Shown here one piece after another: positions 1 to 8,082 of a stretch of DNA of 16,831 nucleotides. The translations under genes were made by a program, and so were the position numbers. Each line of letters opens with the position of its first letter. Position 1 is the stretch's first letter. This DNA comes from Fennellomyces sp. T-0311. Lineage: Eukaryota > Mucoromycota > Mucoromycetes > Mucorales > Lichtheimiaceae. The DNA is taken from NCBI GenBank assembly GCA_025266875.1, contig JALLLT010000141.1:1-16831 (forward strand), in the 5' to 3' direction. The notes under the pieces are model-generated. The model was not told where the DNA came from. It did no database searches and saw nothing but the letters and a program-made list of their open reading frames with translations.

Positions 1-821
1 CCACAAGCATCTCAACTGGACAACCGCTACTTGCGAAAATTACCGCAGCGCCATCCTCGACTCCTTTCCACCGGATTCTCCAGTCACCAGCACCTGGCTA
101 TATAAGGCGTTTTCATCAATCTCAATCGCAAAACACTCCGCATTCCTAATGAAGACAACTTGGACATTTCACCTGTTCTCAACAAACTACAAGCATTAGG
201 GGCCAATGAACAGCTATCAGTTACAGACCTTACTGCCAAGCTTTGTTGGCTCTTGGCTCTTTGCGGCTTTCTCTGGCCCTCCGACATCGAACGCATTGAC
301 TTGGATCGTACCATGGTGGACGAACAACGGCGATTATGCTTAGCAATTGTTGCGCCCAAAGAAAAACGTTATGGCCAGTTCATCATCCGCAAACCAGTCA
401 TCAATCCTCACCCGATCCAATGTTATGCCCAGAATCAGTCTTCCAAACATATACATCCACGGTTGCTGCTACTCCATGCAGACAAGACCATCCAAATGTG
501 GACCAGGTGTCTATCAATCATTTAGTTCGATATCAACGCAAGTGGCACCTAGCTGCTGGAGCTCAATGTATTAGCAAACACATTGCTCGTCTTCATTCTC
601 TCGTTCCCCGGGCGACTGGCTCACGCAAACCGAAGTTACGAGCTGTTGGTGCTTCCCGCGCTGCCCGTGCTGGCGTCTCCGTGGACAATATCATGACTCA
701 TGGCTCTTGGTCTTCTCGCGAGGTCTTACAAAATTTTTATCGTATGTCTTCAGAAACCAACTCTGACTTCACGTCAGTAACTCTGGACTCACAGTCAATC
801 TATCCTCGTTCTGAAGGATAA
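1..821 (+). pseudogene. DIRS-like tyrosine recombinase, 3' part, degraded
   Basis: The reading frame enters from the left edge. Around 110-410 it reads an N-terminal and core recombinase region (LSVTDLTAKLCWLLALCGF...PSDIERIDL). Near 410-430 the coding signal moves to another frame, which runs to TAA at 819-821 and carries the C-terminal motifs LRAVGASRAA, MTHGSW and NFYRM with the likely nucleophilic Tyr. The pattern resembles tyrosine recombinases of DIRS-type retrotransposons, which integrate circular DNA without a DDE integrase. Two lesions are visible. The frame change has no intron signals, and the motif usually read as FLRPSD is FLWPSD (TGG at 274-276), so the expected first catalytic Arg is replaced by Trp, one C-to-T change away. 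The last codons lie inside a terminal-repeat-like sequence, as expected at the 3' end of such an element. Reverse transcriptase and gag would lie upstream, outside the window. The recombinase family is fairly secure; the DIRS assignment is less so. Confidence 0.72.
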
Positions 822-1086
822 TTGGTCTTTGGCTGAGGGCTCAGCCCGAAAGCCTTATTAGATTATCCGAACAGAGGATAGATTGACTGTCCCGCCCCCC
901 ACTCCTTATACTTTATTCACTCGTACCTCGCTACCTCTTCAAAAAAAGATGATATAGTACATGTGGTACACAAGAAATTAATTTGTATTTCGAAATAAAT
1001 CAAGAAAAGATGGTAACACAGTCAATCTATCCTCTGTTCAGATAATCTAATGAGGCTTTCGGGCTGAGCCCTCAGCCAAAGACCAA
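791..1086. repeat. 69-bp inverted repeat plus internal complementary copy downstream of the recombinase
   Basis: The arms at 822-890 and 1018-1086 are reverse complements over 69 bp with two mismatches, separated by about 127 bp. A third partial copy of the outer end (ACAGTCAATCTATCCTC) lies at 791-807, inside the recombinase ORF, and is complementary to 874-890. Each arm holds its own small palindrome (GGCTGAG..CTCAGCC at 831-846). DIRS-type elements carry inverted terminal repeats and an internal complementary region, so this may be their right terminus. The missing left end prevents proof. Confidence 0.75.
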
Positions 1087-1903
1087 CACATATAGGATGA
1101 TATTTTTTCACATACACACTTATATGAGAATATTCTTAACACACACACATAGAATTAGATTTTTCTCACATACACATCCATATGAAAATAATCTTTCTAT
1201 AAACACACTTATGCTGATATTTTACTTATGTATTATTTTATCAATTTGATCTTTCTATAAGTATAAAAGTTCATGAATATGTTAGAAAAAAGTTTCACAA
1301 ATAGCTCCACTAAATAGAGCAGAAAAAAGTACCCTAATAAGGTATATAAGCATTTAATCAAGTAGTATATAATATTAAAGCAAGATTAGCAAAAAAGTAA
1401 GGATTTATAAAAATTTTTCATACATATACATACTTTTTAAACGCTCCGAACGTCATGAGTTTTTCTTCTTTTCAAATTATGTTTTATGTTCTGAGATGCC
1501 AAGATGCGTGGTAACATATGGTCCAAATATGATAACGGTGTGACTGCTAGTTCAGGCGCTATCGCGTGGGACCTATAATACACATTAGCCGAATCATAAA
1601 ATGGAGCTTTGCAGGTTCTAAATAGCGATTTCAAAAATGAGAAAGCTTGCAGTTGCATACCATGATTTGCAGTGACTGAAGACATTTTTGAGACTTTCAG
1701 TGTTATGAAGGGTCAACTTTTCCTGTTGTGATATGACCCACCATGCATAATAAAAGTATGTAATGTGATGTATGTACACTATAGTTTCAAATGTCATGTG
1801 GAAATTTGGTACATATGCGCAGAAGGCAGTTACTTGCATTATGCAAAGTGCTGTTAGCTTTATGCACGCTAAAGCTTCTGCTTTTAGTAGGCACGCAGGT
1901 CTA
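1087..1903. other. AT-rich non-coding stretch
   Basis: No convincing coding region. Between about 1090 and 1220 a loosely repeated block with CACATACACA followed by ATATGA recurs about 55-60 bp apart. The rest is AT-rich with short runs and no recognisable gene or RNA. Confidence 0.5.
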
Positions 1904-2049
1904 TATATCAAGTACTTGATATACGGCAAGGAAGTACTTTTTTTGCTGCATATCGCAAGTACTTGATATACGTATATGAAAGCATATATCAAGCATTTTT
2001 ATGCATATATCAAGCATTTTTATGCATATATCAAGTACTTGATATATGC
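1904..2049. repeat. Cluster of CAAGTACTTG palindromes and short tandem copies
   Basis: A perfect 20-bp palindrome lies at 1904-1923 and a perfect 26-bp palindrome at 2024-2049, both centred on CAAGTACTTG. A third core copy lies at 1956-1965. Between 1981 and 2030 a block of about 20 bp (GCATATATCAAGCATTTTTA) is repeated in tandem. Function unknown; it could be protein-binding sites, transposon termini or simple expansion. Confidence 0.75.
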
Positions 2050-2280
2050 CTTGTTGCCCAGTGTATCCAAAATGTTTATTTTAATTTATTACTATGGGTT
2101 ACAGTGAGCCTCCACTTTTTCCTCCCCCGATTTTTCCTCTCCCTCAGTTTTTTCCCTAGTTTAGCTATGCCATCAGCTCGACCTTAGTGTTAATTTTCCC
2201 ATCCTCGAAGTTTTCCTGTTTGTCCTCAGCTTACACTGAGGAAAAAAGGAGGGATGAATAAAACTATGTCTAAATGATCG

Positions 2281-2495
2281 TAAGAGCATCCTCAACGGTC
2301 CGCGTAAACTTTTATTGTAAATCCGAATTTTACAACCACCAGCTGGGATTGTAAACATCCTTACAACTGGTTCTCTGCAACGGTCCGTGTAAAACGAGTT
2401 GTAAAGCATGTACCTCACGTTATACAGTGGGACAAAAATAAAATAAAAAAAAATAAATCAGAAAGCTTGGGAAAATTGTTTTGTGTTTATTTGAA
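2281..2495 (+). mobile_element. Left end of a Harbinger-like DNA transposon
   Basis: After a TAA trinucleotide at 2281-2283 (Harbinger elements duplicate 3-bp TNA targets) comes GAGCATCCTCAACGGTCCG, similar to the GAGCATCTCCAACGG type of terminal repeat known from PIF/Harbinger elements. The part CAACGGTCCGYGTAAAM recurs at 2293-2309 and 2378-2394, and TTGTAAA is repeated between, like subterminal transposase-binding sites. No matching right terminal repeat was found by eye in the window, so the element is probably truncated. Confidence 0.5.
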
Positions 2496-2792
2496 ATGAA
2501 TCCTAATTCAATGAATGCCAACAACGAAATGATGACCATGTTCTGGGACATCATTAATACAAATCAACTCTTGCTCAAGAAAGCCAAAGAACGACGTATT
2601 GCTCAGGGACGTGTTGTGTCCTTGAAAAATGGGAAGAAACTTCGCGCGAGCCAGAAGAAAAAGCGCAAACATACCGATCACAACCGCGTATTCTTCCAGC
2701 AAATCTTGATGCAAGACTATTTCGCGCCTAACCCAAGATATGACGAGGAAGTCTTTGTGGTATCATTTAAACAAGGAAAGGCTTTCGAATGA
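2496..2792 (+). pseudogene. PIF/Harbinger-type transposase, N-terminal remnant
   Basis: An ORF of 98 codons opens at ATG 2496, just inside the Harbinger-like left end. It starts with an Asn/Met-rich segment, then a Lys/Arg-rich stretch (KNGKKLRASQKKKRKH), then FFQQILMQDYFAPNPRYDEE. The last part matches the conserved pre-catalytic segment of plant-like Harbinger transposases (DYF..NP.Y...FRRRFRM). It degrades at about residue 85, where the usual FRRRFRM reads FVVSFKQG, and stops at TGA 2790-2792. The DDE catalytic domain is absent. This family differs from the Harbinger transposase at 7600. The match is to a short motif, so confidence is moderate; it could be a domesticated small protein, but the loss of conserved residues argues for a remnant. 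Confidence 0.5.
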
Positions 2793-2989
2793 CACGACCA
2801 AAATAAGATAATGTTTTATTGAGGAAAACTGCTCTCTATTTATACTGTTGATGAGTTCGGGACGAAGAAGGCGAATGCTTTGTCTAATAAGCCTGTGATC
2901 CATGTTATTGCCGACTTTCATATGATCTTGCCTTATTGATGAAGGAGCCGAAGAACATATGGAACCAAGTTAAAGGAGTTGCCTTACAA
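2793..2989. other. Short non-coding gap between two convergent remnants
   Basis: No ORF or repeat of note. TTTTATTGAGG at about 2815 reads as AATAAAA on the minus strand and could serve as a poly(A) signal for the recombinase gene. Confidence 0.35.
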
Positions 2990-3739
2990 TCAGTAAACCC
3001 AAATCAAGGTTGCACATAAGAGCAAATAAGGCAATCGATAACTGTACGGTTGTTGATGTCGTAATGACAGCGGATGTAGCATAAAGAAGGAAAAGCATGT
3101 AACCATGGATGATAGTATATGTCGGGAATACAACACACTGATAATCATATTGCGACGTTCAATCATGTCAAGAGTAAGCTGTGCATGCTGTTGGCCACGA
3201 ACTGCACCATACAAGCCAATCCAGAAATGAACTCTGTGTACAAGTCCAGCAGCAGTGTCTCTTGAGTATCCAGGGGAATTAAGCAGAATACGTTGCTCCT
3301 CTTCAGTAATTGCAGAAGAGCCTTCAGTACGTAAGCCGCCCTGCTTTGTAATATTCTTCATTTTTCCATCAATAACACGACGCACACCAGCAAATCGAGG
3401 GTCATTCATGATGTCAAGTGGATTGTTGGGATCATAATTCTCCTTGATATGGCGATTAAGCGCTGCTAAACAATTGTGTATATTCTTGGTCTTATATTCT
3501 GTGCCATCGATTTTACGCAATCCAGTAAAGAACTTGCGAAGGTGTAATTGGAGTTTCTCGATCGACATTTCAAAAAGTTCTTTGTCTGGGCACACGACTT
3601 TACAGTACGCCTCAAAACGACCGAGCCAAGAAGTTGTGTTACGGTCAGTATTAACAACTCGCGAGGAAGCTTCCATCACCAAAATTTGAGCATCGTCAAT
3701 GCCAGCCCACATATCTTCTTCATCTGTTATATGCCTCAA
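2990..3739 (-). pseudogene. Crypton-like tyrosine recombinase, main exon, C-terminally truncated
   Basis: The minus-strand frame (about 245 residues) matches the Crypton / DUF3504 / KIAA1958-like recombinase family. It has SWLGRFEAYCKVV (core-binding domain), then LQLHLRKFFTGLRKIDGTEY and LAALNRHIKENY. These are followed by NDPRFAGVRRVIDGKMKNI and then FWIGLYGAVRGQQHAQL, which holds the first catalytic Arg (AVRG) of the catalytic domain. After about residue 195 family similarity is lost, and the usual His-x-x-Arg and Tyr segments are missing before TGA at 2990-2992, so the enzyme could not recombine DNA. On the 5' side a TACTAAC branch point (about 3741-3747) and CAG acceptor (3724-3726) just before ATGAAGAAG indicate an upstream exon; splicing there starts this exon at 3723. 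Crypton elements move as DNA by recombinase alone. Family call fairly strong; whether it is a dead element or a domesticated gene cannot be decided. Confidence 0.68.
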
Positions 3740-4018
3740 GTTAGTAAACTAATTAATATATCAAGTTTTATTTACAAACTAGTAACAGATGGCGCCATTT
3801 TGTATGCAAAAGAATAAAAGAATACTTTTCGTGTTTACACCGCCTGTCAAATTTTATTCAAGCATTTGTGTAACATATCCACTTGCGTCACGTCATTTGT
3901 GGGTATAATCAAGTTTCTTTTACAAATTATGCTTATTCTTGGAGTAATAGTGTCATTCTCTATGAGAGATATTATAATAAATTGTGCTTTATGGTATAGA
4001 AATGACGCGATAAGTCAG

Positions 4019-4124
4019 TTAACGCACTTGCTCCACCATATGGCATTATCAGGCAGGGGCACTCGTGACTGCGTCAGCTCGTGCGGCCTGATAAATGCCA
4101 TATCACGGCGGAGCCGTGTGTTAA
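4019..4124. mobile_element. 98-bp TTAA-flanked palindromic MITE
   Basis: A 98-bp segment (4023-4120) is bounded on both sides by TTAA (4019-4022 and 4121-4124). Its ends are imperfect inverted repeats: CGCACTTGCTCC and, on the other strand, CACACGGCTCCG. Further in, both arms carry ATATGGCAT followed by TATCAGGC, so most of the element can fold back on itself. TTAA duplication is the hallmark of piggyBac-type transposases, so this looks like a small non-autonomous piggyBac-like element. It sits in the presumed first intron of the Crypton-like gene. No coding capacity. Confidence 0.65.
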
Positions 4125-4180
4125 CTAACATATATCAATATAAACATGGTCTTCTCAAAGTACACTTTATCTCTACTTAC

Positions 4181-4327
4181 AAATTCCAAATTATCTTCAA
4201 CTTCATCCCCCTTCTGCCGTTTTGCAGCAGAAGAATCATCTCCCATGCTTCTTCTCTTGCTGCCGCTGCTGTTATCGCTGTTTTTCTCGGCGGACTTTCT
4301 TGAAGCACTACGTGTAATGATGGCCAT
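4181..4327 (-). CDS. Probable first exon of the Crypton-like gene
   Basis: From ATG at 4327 the minus strand reads 49 codons starting MAIITRSASRKSAEKN, rich in Ser, Lys and Asp with KRQKGDEVED, a disordered and nuclear-looking N-terminus. It ends exactly at a consensus donor GTAAGT (4175-4180). A TATA box lies about 45 bp upstream. The acceptor with TACTAAC branch point at 3724-3747 would give a 457-nt intron containing a MITE. The simple splice does not keep frame: the donor is in phase 0 and the acceptor needs phase 1. Either a further small exon exists, another site is used, or the gene is broken. Assignment to the recombinase gene is inferred from order, strand and signals. Confidence 0.5.
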
Positions 4328-4370
4328 TTTGTCTGATATATCGTTCTACTACATTTTTCGAAGTAGCTTG

Positions 4371-4378
4371 CTTTTATA
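4371..4378 (-). promoter_or_regulatory. TATA box for the Crypton-like gene
   Basis: On the minus strand GATATAAAAGCAAG places TATAAAAG 44-51 bp upstream of the ATG at 4327, good spacing for a fungal core promoter with a short 5' UTR. Confidence 0.55.
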
Positions 4379-4705
4379 TCACCTGAAGTATATCTCAACT
4401 TTAAACTTGACTTTAAAATGTGGAACATATTATATCATAAGCGCTTTTGGCCGCCTTAATTATAGCCCGAATTTACACTTCGGCATACCAACAGTGCATT
4501 TCGGATAAATTATGAAACATCACTCTATGAAACACACTACATAGCCAGTTCATTTTTCAATAACACGAAGTGACACCTGTAAATACGATTTAGTCGTATA
4601 CCTTCTACGTGACTAACGCATATACAGGGCTACATACCGATAAAGGAAATGTATGCCACTCAAAATATAGGACGTTGCAGAAATTTCAATGAATGGAAAT
4701 AACAA
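4379..4705. other. Non-coding stretch upstream of the Crypton-like gene
   Basis: Mixed-composition DNA with no credible ORF. A short CCGAA..TTCGG stem at 4467-4483 is the only local structure noted. Confidence 0.4.
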
Positions 4706-4820
4706 CAAGGGGGTGCAGAGGTCTCCCTGCCAGGGGTTTGGGGGCAGGCCCCCAACGAGCCGCTGGAAATGGAGCACGAAGGTGTTGACACGAAGCGTAG
4801 CGGAGAGGCTCAACCCCGGA
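4706..4820. repeat. GC-rich island with perfect TTGGGGGC/GCCCCCAA hairpin
   Basis: Within AT-rich surroundings this block is clearly GC-rich. It holds a perfect 8-bp stem (4738-4745 and 4748-4755) with a 2-nt gap, preceded by a CCCTGCCAGGGG palindrome. Such GC-cluster palindromes recur as dispersed repeats in some organelle and microbial genomes; here origin and function are unknown. Confidence 0.5.
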
Positions 4821-4930
4821 TGTGCATAATGAACTAAGGCTCGTGGTAGTAATAGAAGCTCTGGTCTTAATTGATAATACTCATGTCTTTTAAATTTAGA
4901 TCAAGTTTATCAAAGGGAGAGAACCGGTTC

Positions 4931-5026
4931 AAGACAAGACGTGAGACAAGACGTGAGACAAGACGTGGGACAAGACGTGAGACAAGACACAAGACAAGGC
5001 ATAAGACAAGACACAAGACAAGAAGC
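4931..5026. repeat. 12-bp minisatellite, eight units
   Basis: Eight consecutive 12-bp units of the form RAGACAAGACRY can be laid out without gaps. The first (right after GAACCGGTTC) starts AAGACAAGACGT, most of the next ones GAGACAAGACGT, and the later ones drift to AAGACAAGACAC. On the minus strand the array encodes a Leu-Val-Ser-Arg-like repeat inside a 92-codon ORF, which I regard as a by-product. Confidence 0.85.
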
Positions 5027-5458
5027 AAGGCACACAGGTAAAATGTTGAGTATTTTATATGTTTTTTCAGTTGCGCTAATTTTGTATGCAAGGTCATGTT
5101 GGCACTAAAACTCGGGCGCCACTCCGTAAGTATGGTATACTTCAATACTGGTGCTTAATAATAACCAATTTTCACCTAAATACGCTATCTAGCAATGTCA
5201 ATGATTACGCTGGAGTTTTAAGCCAGCTACATGATGACTGTCTGATCCCCTCAAGTAGGACCCGAGAACGGCGTCCACCTGCTAGGTTTGTTATATTTAT
5301 CATCTTAATTTTTTTCTTGAGCAAAACATAACTCACATGTACGTCTCAATGCTTAAACAGTATCCGCACAGAATCCTCGTATAGCAGACCAAGCTCATAT
5401 TAAGAACATAGTATATGGTACAAATTTAATAGGGGGTTTCAGAGTTGAAAATGGGGTT
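5027..5458. other. Non-coding stretch
   Basis: No ORF with protein-like composition, no repeat and no RNA gene recognised. Confidence 0.4.
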
Positions 5459-5517
5459 GCATATGCAAAATTTTTTATGTCGCCTGGAAAATGACATAAA
5501 AAATTTTTTGCATATGC
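5459..5517. repeat. Long imperfect hairpin with GCATATGC ends
   Basis: The arm 5459-5481 (GCATATGC, A/T run, ATGTC) pairs with 5493-5517 (GACAT, A/T run, GCATATGC). The only difference is two extra bases in the right arm, and an 11-nt loop separates them. GCATATGC is itself a palindrome. It may be a MITE core, a transposon end or a transcript-end structure. Confidence 0.7.
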
Positions 5518-5585
5518 AAAAGTTGACATAAAGTCGATGGTATCACAAGCGGACATTTCGTACTACCGAGTGGACAAACTGAGAA

Positions 5586-5802
5586 TGACTCATCCAATAT
5601 AATACGAGCGGTAATGGGATATCACAGGTGGAAGTCAGAGGTGACTCAGGGTCAGTGTGGTCATTGAGCCAACAGGATCGTAGAGCGCAAAGTGGATCAT
5701 GCTGATGGAAAAATCTGGCCCAATGAAGTAGGCATGACTCATGATATATTGAACTGACATTGCGTTGATGAGTCCTCACATAGAATAGAAGCGAGTGACT
5801 CA
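5586..5802. promoter_or_regulatory. Cluster of four TGACTCA (Gcn4/AP-1-type) sites
   Basis: Exact TGACTCA occurs at 5586-5592, 5642-5648, 5735-5741 and 5796-5802, all within 217 bp; about 0.03 exact copies would be expected in random DNA counting both strands. The heptamer is the binding site of bZIP factors such as fungal Gcn4. The cluster lies upstream of the TATA box of the Myb/SANT-like gene, so it could be an enhancer or a set of subterminal transposase-binding sites of the Harbinger element. Confidence 0.5.
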
Positions 5803-5893
5803 AGATTGTCATCGCGTTGCAGCCAACAGAATCTGCGAACAACTGAGAGTAACATAGGCTTTGAAAATAAGATGTGATAACCTTTTACACAGC

Positions 5894-5901
5894 TATATAA
5901 A
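5894..5901 (+). promoter_or_regulatory. TATA box of the Myb/SANT-like gene
   Basis: TATATAAA followed by GG lies 80-87 bp upstream of the ATG at 5981, in a suitable position for a fungal core promoter. Confidence 0.55.
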
Positions 5902-5980
5902 GGACAAAGAATTTGTGTGCTTGCTTTATACAGTCATCACATATCCTTCTATCATTGCTTCACTTGAATTTCCTATCATT

Positions 5981-7323
5981 ATGCCCCGCACAACCAAGAA
6001 CTCTTCTCAAAGCAACAATCGCAACAAAAACAGGAACCAAGATAATGGGAAAAAGCCTCGTACTTCGTGGGATAAAGATAACGTCGAACAAGAAGATGGC
6101 TCAATGGGTAAGAGCTCATATGACCTGTGTATTGAATGGCTAGCATCTGCCAACAACTACAACCGCTGGAGAGGTGACGATGTCAATGGAGTGACGAAGA
6201 CAAGGCTAGCCAGCGAAGTTGTCGAGTTGCTCAAGGCGCAAGGTATCAAGAACCGTACAAGCAAGGACGTTGGCCAGAAACTATCGAGCATTCAAACAAA
6301 GTACAATGAAGTTGCTCTTTGGCTCAGAAGACTGGTCAAGGAATCTTAGACAAGAACGAAGAAGGTGGCGTGAAAACAGCCAAAGGTATTCATGCAATTA
6401 CAACAATAAGGTTACAGTCGATACTTACACGTCTTAATGCAGAATACTGTGAGCGCAAGTGCCCCGGGTTCGACCTTATCCGTGCTGTGATGGCCAACCG
6501 GCCTGCAGCTAATCCATTGAGCCTTGTGGAGATCGGTGGTATTCCTGGTAGTGAAGATGAGGATGAAAACGAGGGTGAAGAAGTATCCGAAGTCAGAACG
6601 GAAGCTGGTAGTGCCATCGACCTCGATAGCTTCGATGGTGCCGATGATGCTGGTGATGCCAATGACGCTGATTATGTCGATGATGCCGATGACATTTTAC
6701 ATGAAGAGGAGAATGATGCGACATACCAGGAGACCTTGGACCATCAAGTTGGATCATATGCATTTAACGGCTCCTGGGACGATCCTACTCAATTCGACGA
6801 TCTCTATGATTTGGACAATACCCGCAATACCGTTGACGTTCGCCCTGCTGTTCCTGGTGGTAGTGAGGACCTTATTGCTAGCCAGGCAAACTCTTCCGCT
6901 TCGGTTGGTACTTCGAATACTTCGAACTCAAAAAAGGACAAGGGCAAGGGACGAGCCAAACGCCAGCATATGTCTATTGGTGAGGACGAATCAAACAAGA
7001 AGAAGAAGATGTCAGTTGCTGAAGCCATTGTGGAGTCCAACATCGCTACACAACAAACAAGTACCGAATTGTTGCGCTTTTGTAACGAAGCAGCGATTGC
7101 TGAAATGGAGGAGCATCGCGTCATCCGGGAGCAAGAACGAGAGGATCGTCGCGCGGCCTTTGAGCTGCAGGAAAGGCAATGGAAATGGGATTGTGATCAC
7201 CGGGAAAAAAGACTTGATATTGAGCGAATGCAAGCACATGCCGCTCTCATTCGGTCACTACGTGACATTGGTATGTCATCGGATGAGATTAAGCAGTACT
7301 TAGAGAATGAGAAGAGAAGTTAG
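5981..7323 (+). pseudogene. Harbinger-associated Myb/SANT-like DNA-binding protein, one frameshift
   Basis: Starting at ATG 5981 (MPRTTKNSSQSNN), the frame has an Asn/Lys-rich N-terminus and then a trihelix-type Myb/SANT-like domain: TSWDKDNVE, IEWLASANNYNRWRGDD, LLKAQGIKNRTSKDV, IQTKYNEVALWLRR. At 6329-6331 the frame breaks: this frame stops at TAG 6347, while the expected continuation TGQGILDKNEEGG is read in the next frame from 6331 to TAG at 7321-7323. The step equals loss of one nucleotide and no intron signals are present. The rest holds an acidic Asp/Glu-rich linker (about 6550-6850), a basic patch (KKDKGKGRAKR), a Glu/Arg-rich coiled coil, and a short C-terminal motif (LRDIGMSSDEIKQYLE) typical of these proteins. 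In Harbinger elements the Myb-like partner helps the transposase enter the nucleus and bind transposon ends. The transposase gene follows on the same strand, 276 bp downstream. Family clear; active status unlikely unless the break is a sequencing error. Confidence 0.78.
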
Positions 7324-7332
7324 TTGTTAACA

Positions 7333-7338
7333 AATAAA
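7333..7338 (+). terminator. Poly(A) signal of the Myb/SANT-like gene
   Basis: AATAAA lies 10 bp after the TAG stop, followed by a T run and a GGCCGGCC palindrome. Plausible 3' processing signal, unusually close to the stop. Confidence 0.4.
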
Positions 7339-7536
7339 TGGCTTTTTTTGGGCCGGCCGCATTATGTGTGGTTAACAATTGCTGTTCCATATTGTTGTTT
7401 ACAAATAATTGATTGGTTGTTTTCATATGATTACCTGTGATGATGCACGAAATATCAACAATCTAATAGGCAGATACTTTGATGCTATCTATCGAGTCGC
7501 ATCTATCATCAATAAGAATGTGAGTCATCTAGTGAA

Positions 7537-7544
7537 TATAAAAA
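7537..7544 (+). promoter_or_regulatory. TATA box of the Harbinger transposase gene
   Basis: TATAAAAA lies 56-63 bp upstream of ATG 7600 and is followed by a pyrimidine-rich leader, as in many fungal promoters. The gene therefore had its own promoter. Confidence 0.55.
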
Positions 7545-7599
7545 GAACAATGTCGGATATCTCAAAAACCATCTTTTTTACTCTTTTTTGTCTTCTTAT

Positions 7600-8082
7600 A
7601 TGCCCAGATATTCTGAACGCCAACATACTCTGCGACAGCTGGAGGAAGCATTGACTATCGAAGTCAGTGTCGAACAACGCCAACGACAACTAGCCTTTAT
7701 CCAGTCCATTGCTCGCAGTGGATTCTCTCGTGATGTTTTACAGCAAATGGTTCTGCAAGATACTACGATGGTTTTGCTTTGTCGATGGCTCCTCTTGTCT
7801 CGCCCCAATATGCGACAGCCCTTTGCAAAATTGCTAAGGGACTACATCATGCAAACATTGCGTTCGAACACTTCCATGTACTATCTACTAGTTGAATCCA
7901 ACCGGTACCTCCATCCCAGGGAAAATGCAGTCCGCGATCATACCCGCATCTACTACATATTGAACAAAGAATCCCCGGACACTTTCAAGAGTCATGCGCG
8001 CATAAGCAAGACGGCATTTCAGAAACTGGTCAAACTACTAGAAGATAGTACCGTGTTCAAGAATGGGTTGAACAACCGCCAA
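7600..8082 (+). pseudogene. Harbinger transposase, N-terminal 161 codons, cut by the LTR element
   Basis: From ATG 7600 (MPRYSERQHTLRQLEEAL) the protein is Gln/Arg-rich and helical, and ends with SPDTFKSHARISKTAFQKL followed by VKLLEDSTVFKNGLNNRQ. This last region matches the helix-turn-helix-like segment that precedes the DDE domain in fungal Harbinger transposases (..F..LV..LE....F.N...N.Q). At 8083 the LTR starts; only six foreign codons follow before TAA at 8101. The catalytic domain is absent, and the right flank of the LTR element does not continue it, so the missing part was not simply displaced. The upstream Myb/SANT-like gene is the expected partner and supports the call. The start at 7600 is preferred over 7550, which is in another frame. 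Confidence 0.68.

Noticed and set aside
3724..4180. Single clean intron joining the two Crypton-like exons
   Set aside because: Donor phase 0 and acceptor phase 1 do not match, so the one-intron model cannot be right as written; kept as two separate entries.
4931..5026. Tandem 12-bp units as a possible CRISPR array
   Set aside because: The units are contiguous with no unique spacers, and the context is eukaryotic.
4867..5145. 92-codon minus-strand ORF with Leu-Val repeats
   Set aside because: The repeat is simply the 12-bp minisatellite read in frame; the flanks are not protein-like and no promoter is apparent.
5543..5842. 99-codon minus-strand ORF
   Set aside because: No recognisable features; it runs through the TGACTCA cluster and against the likely promoter of the downstream gene.
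6524..7303. Long plus-strand ORF of about 259 codons inside the Myb/SANT-like gene
   Set aside because: It is the +1 shadow of the acidic and coiled-coil region; Met/Arg-rich composition comes from GATGATG-type codons in the true frame.
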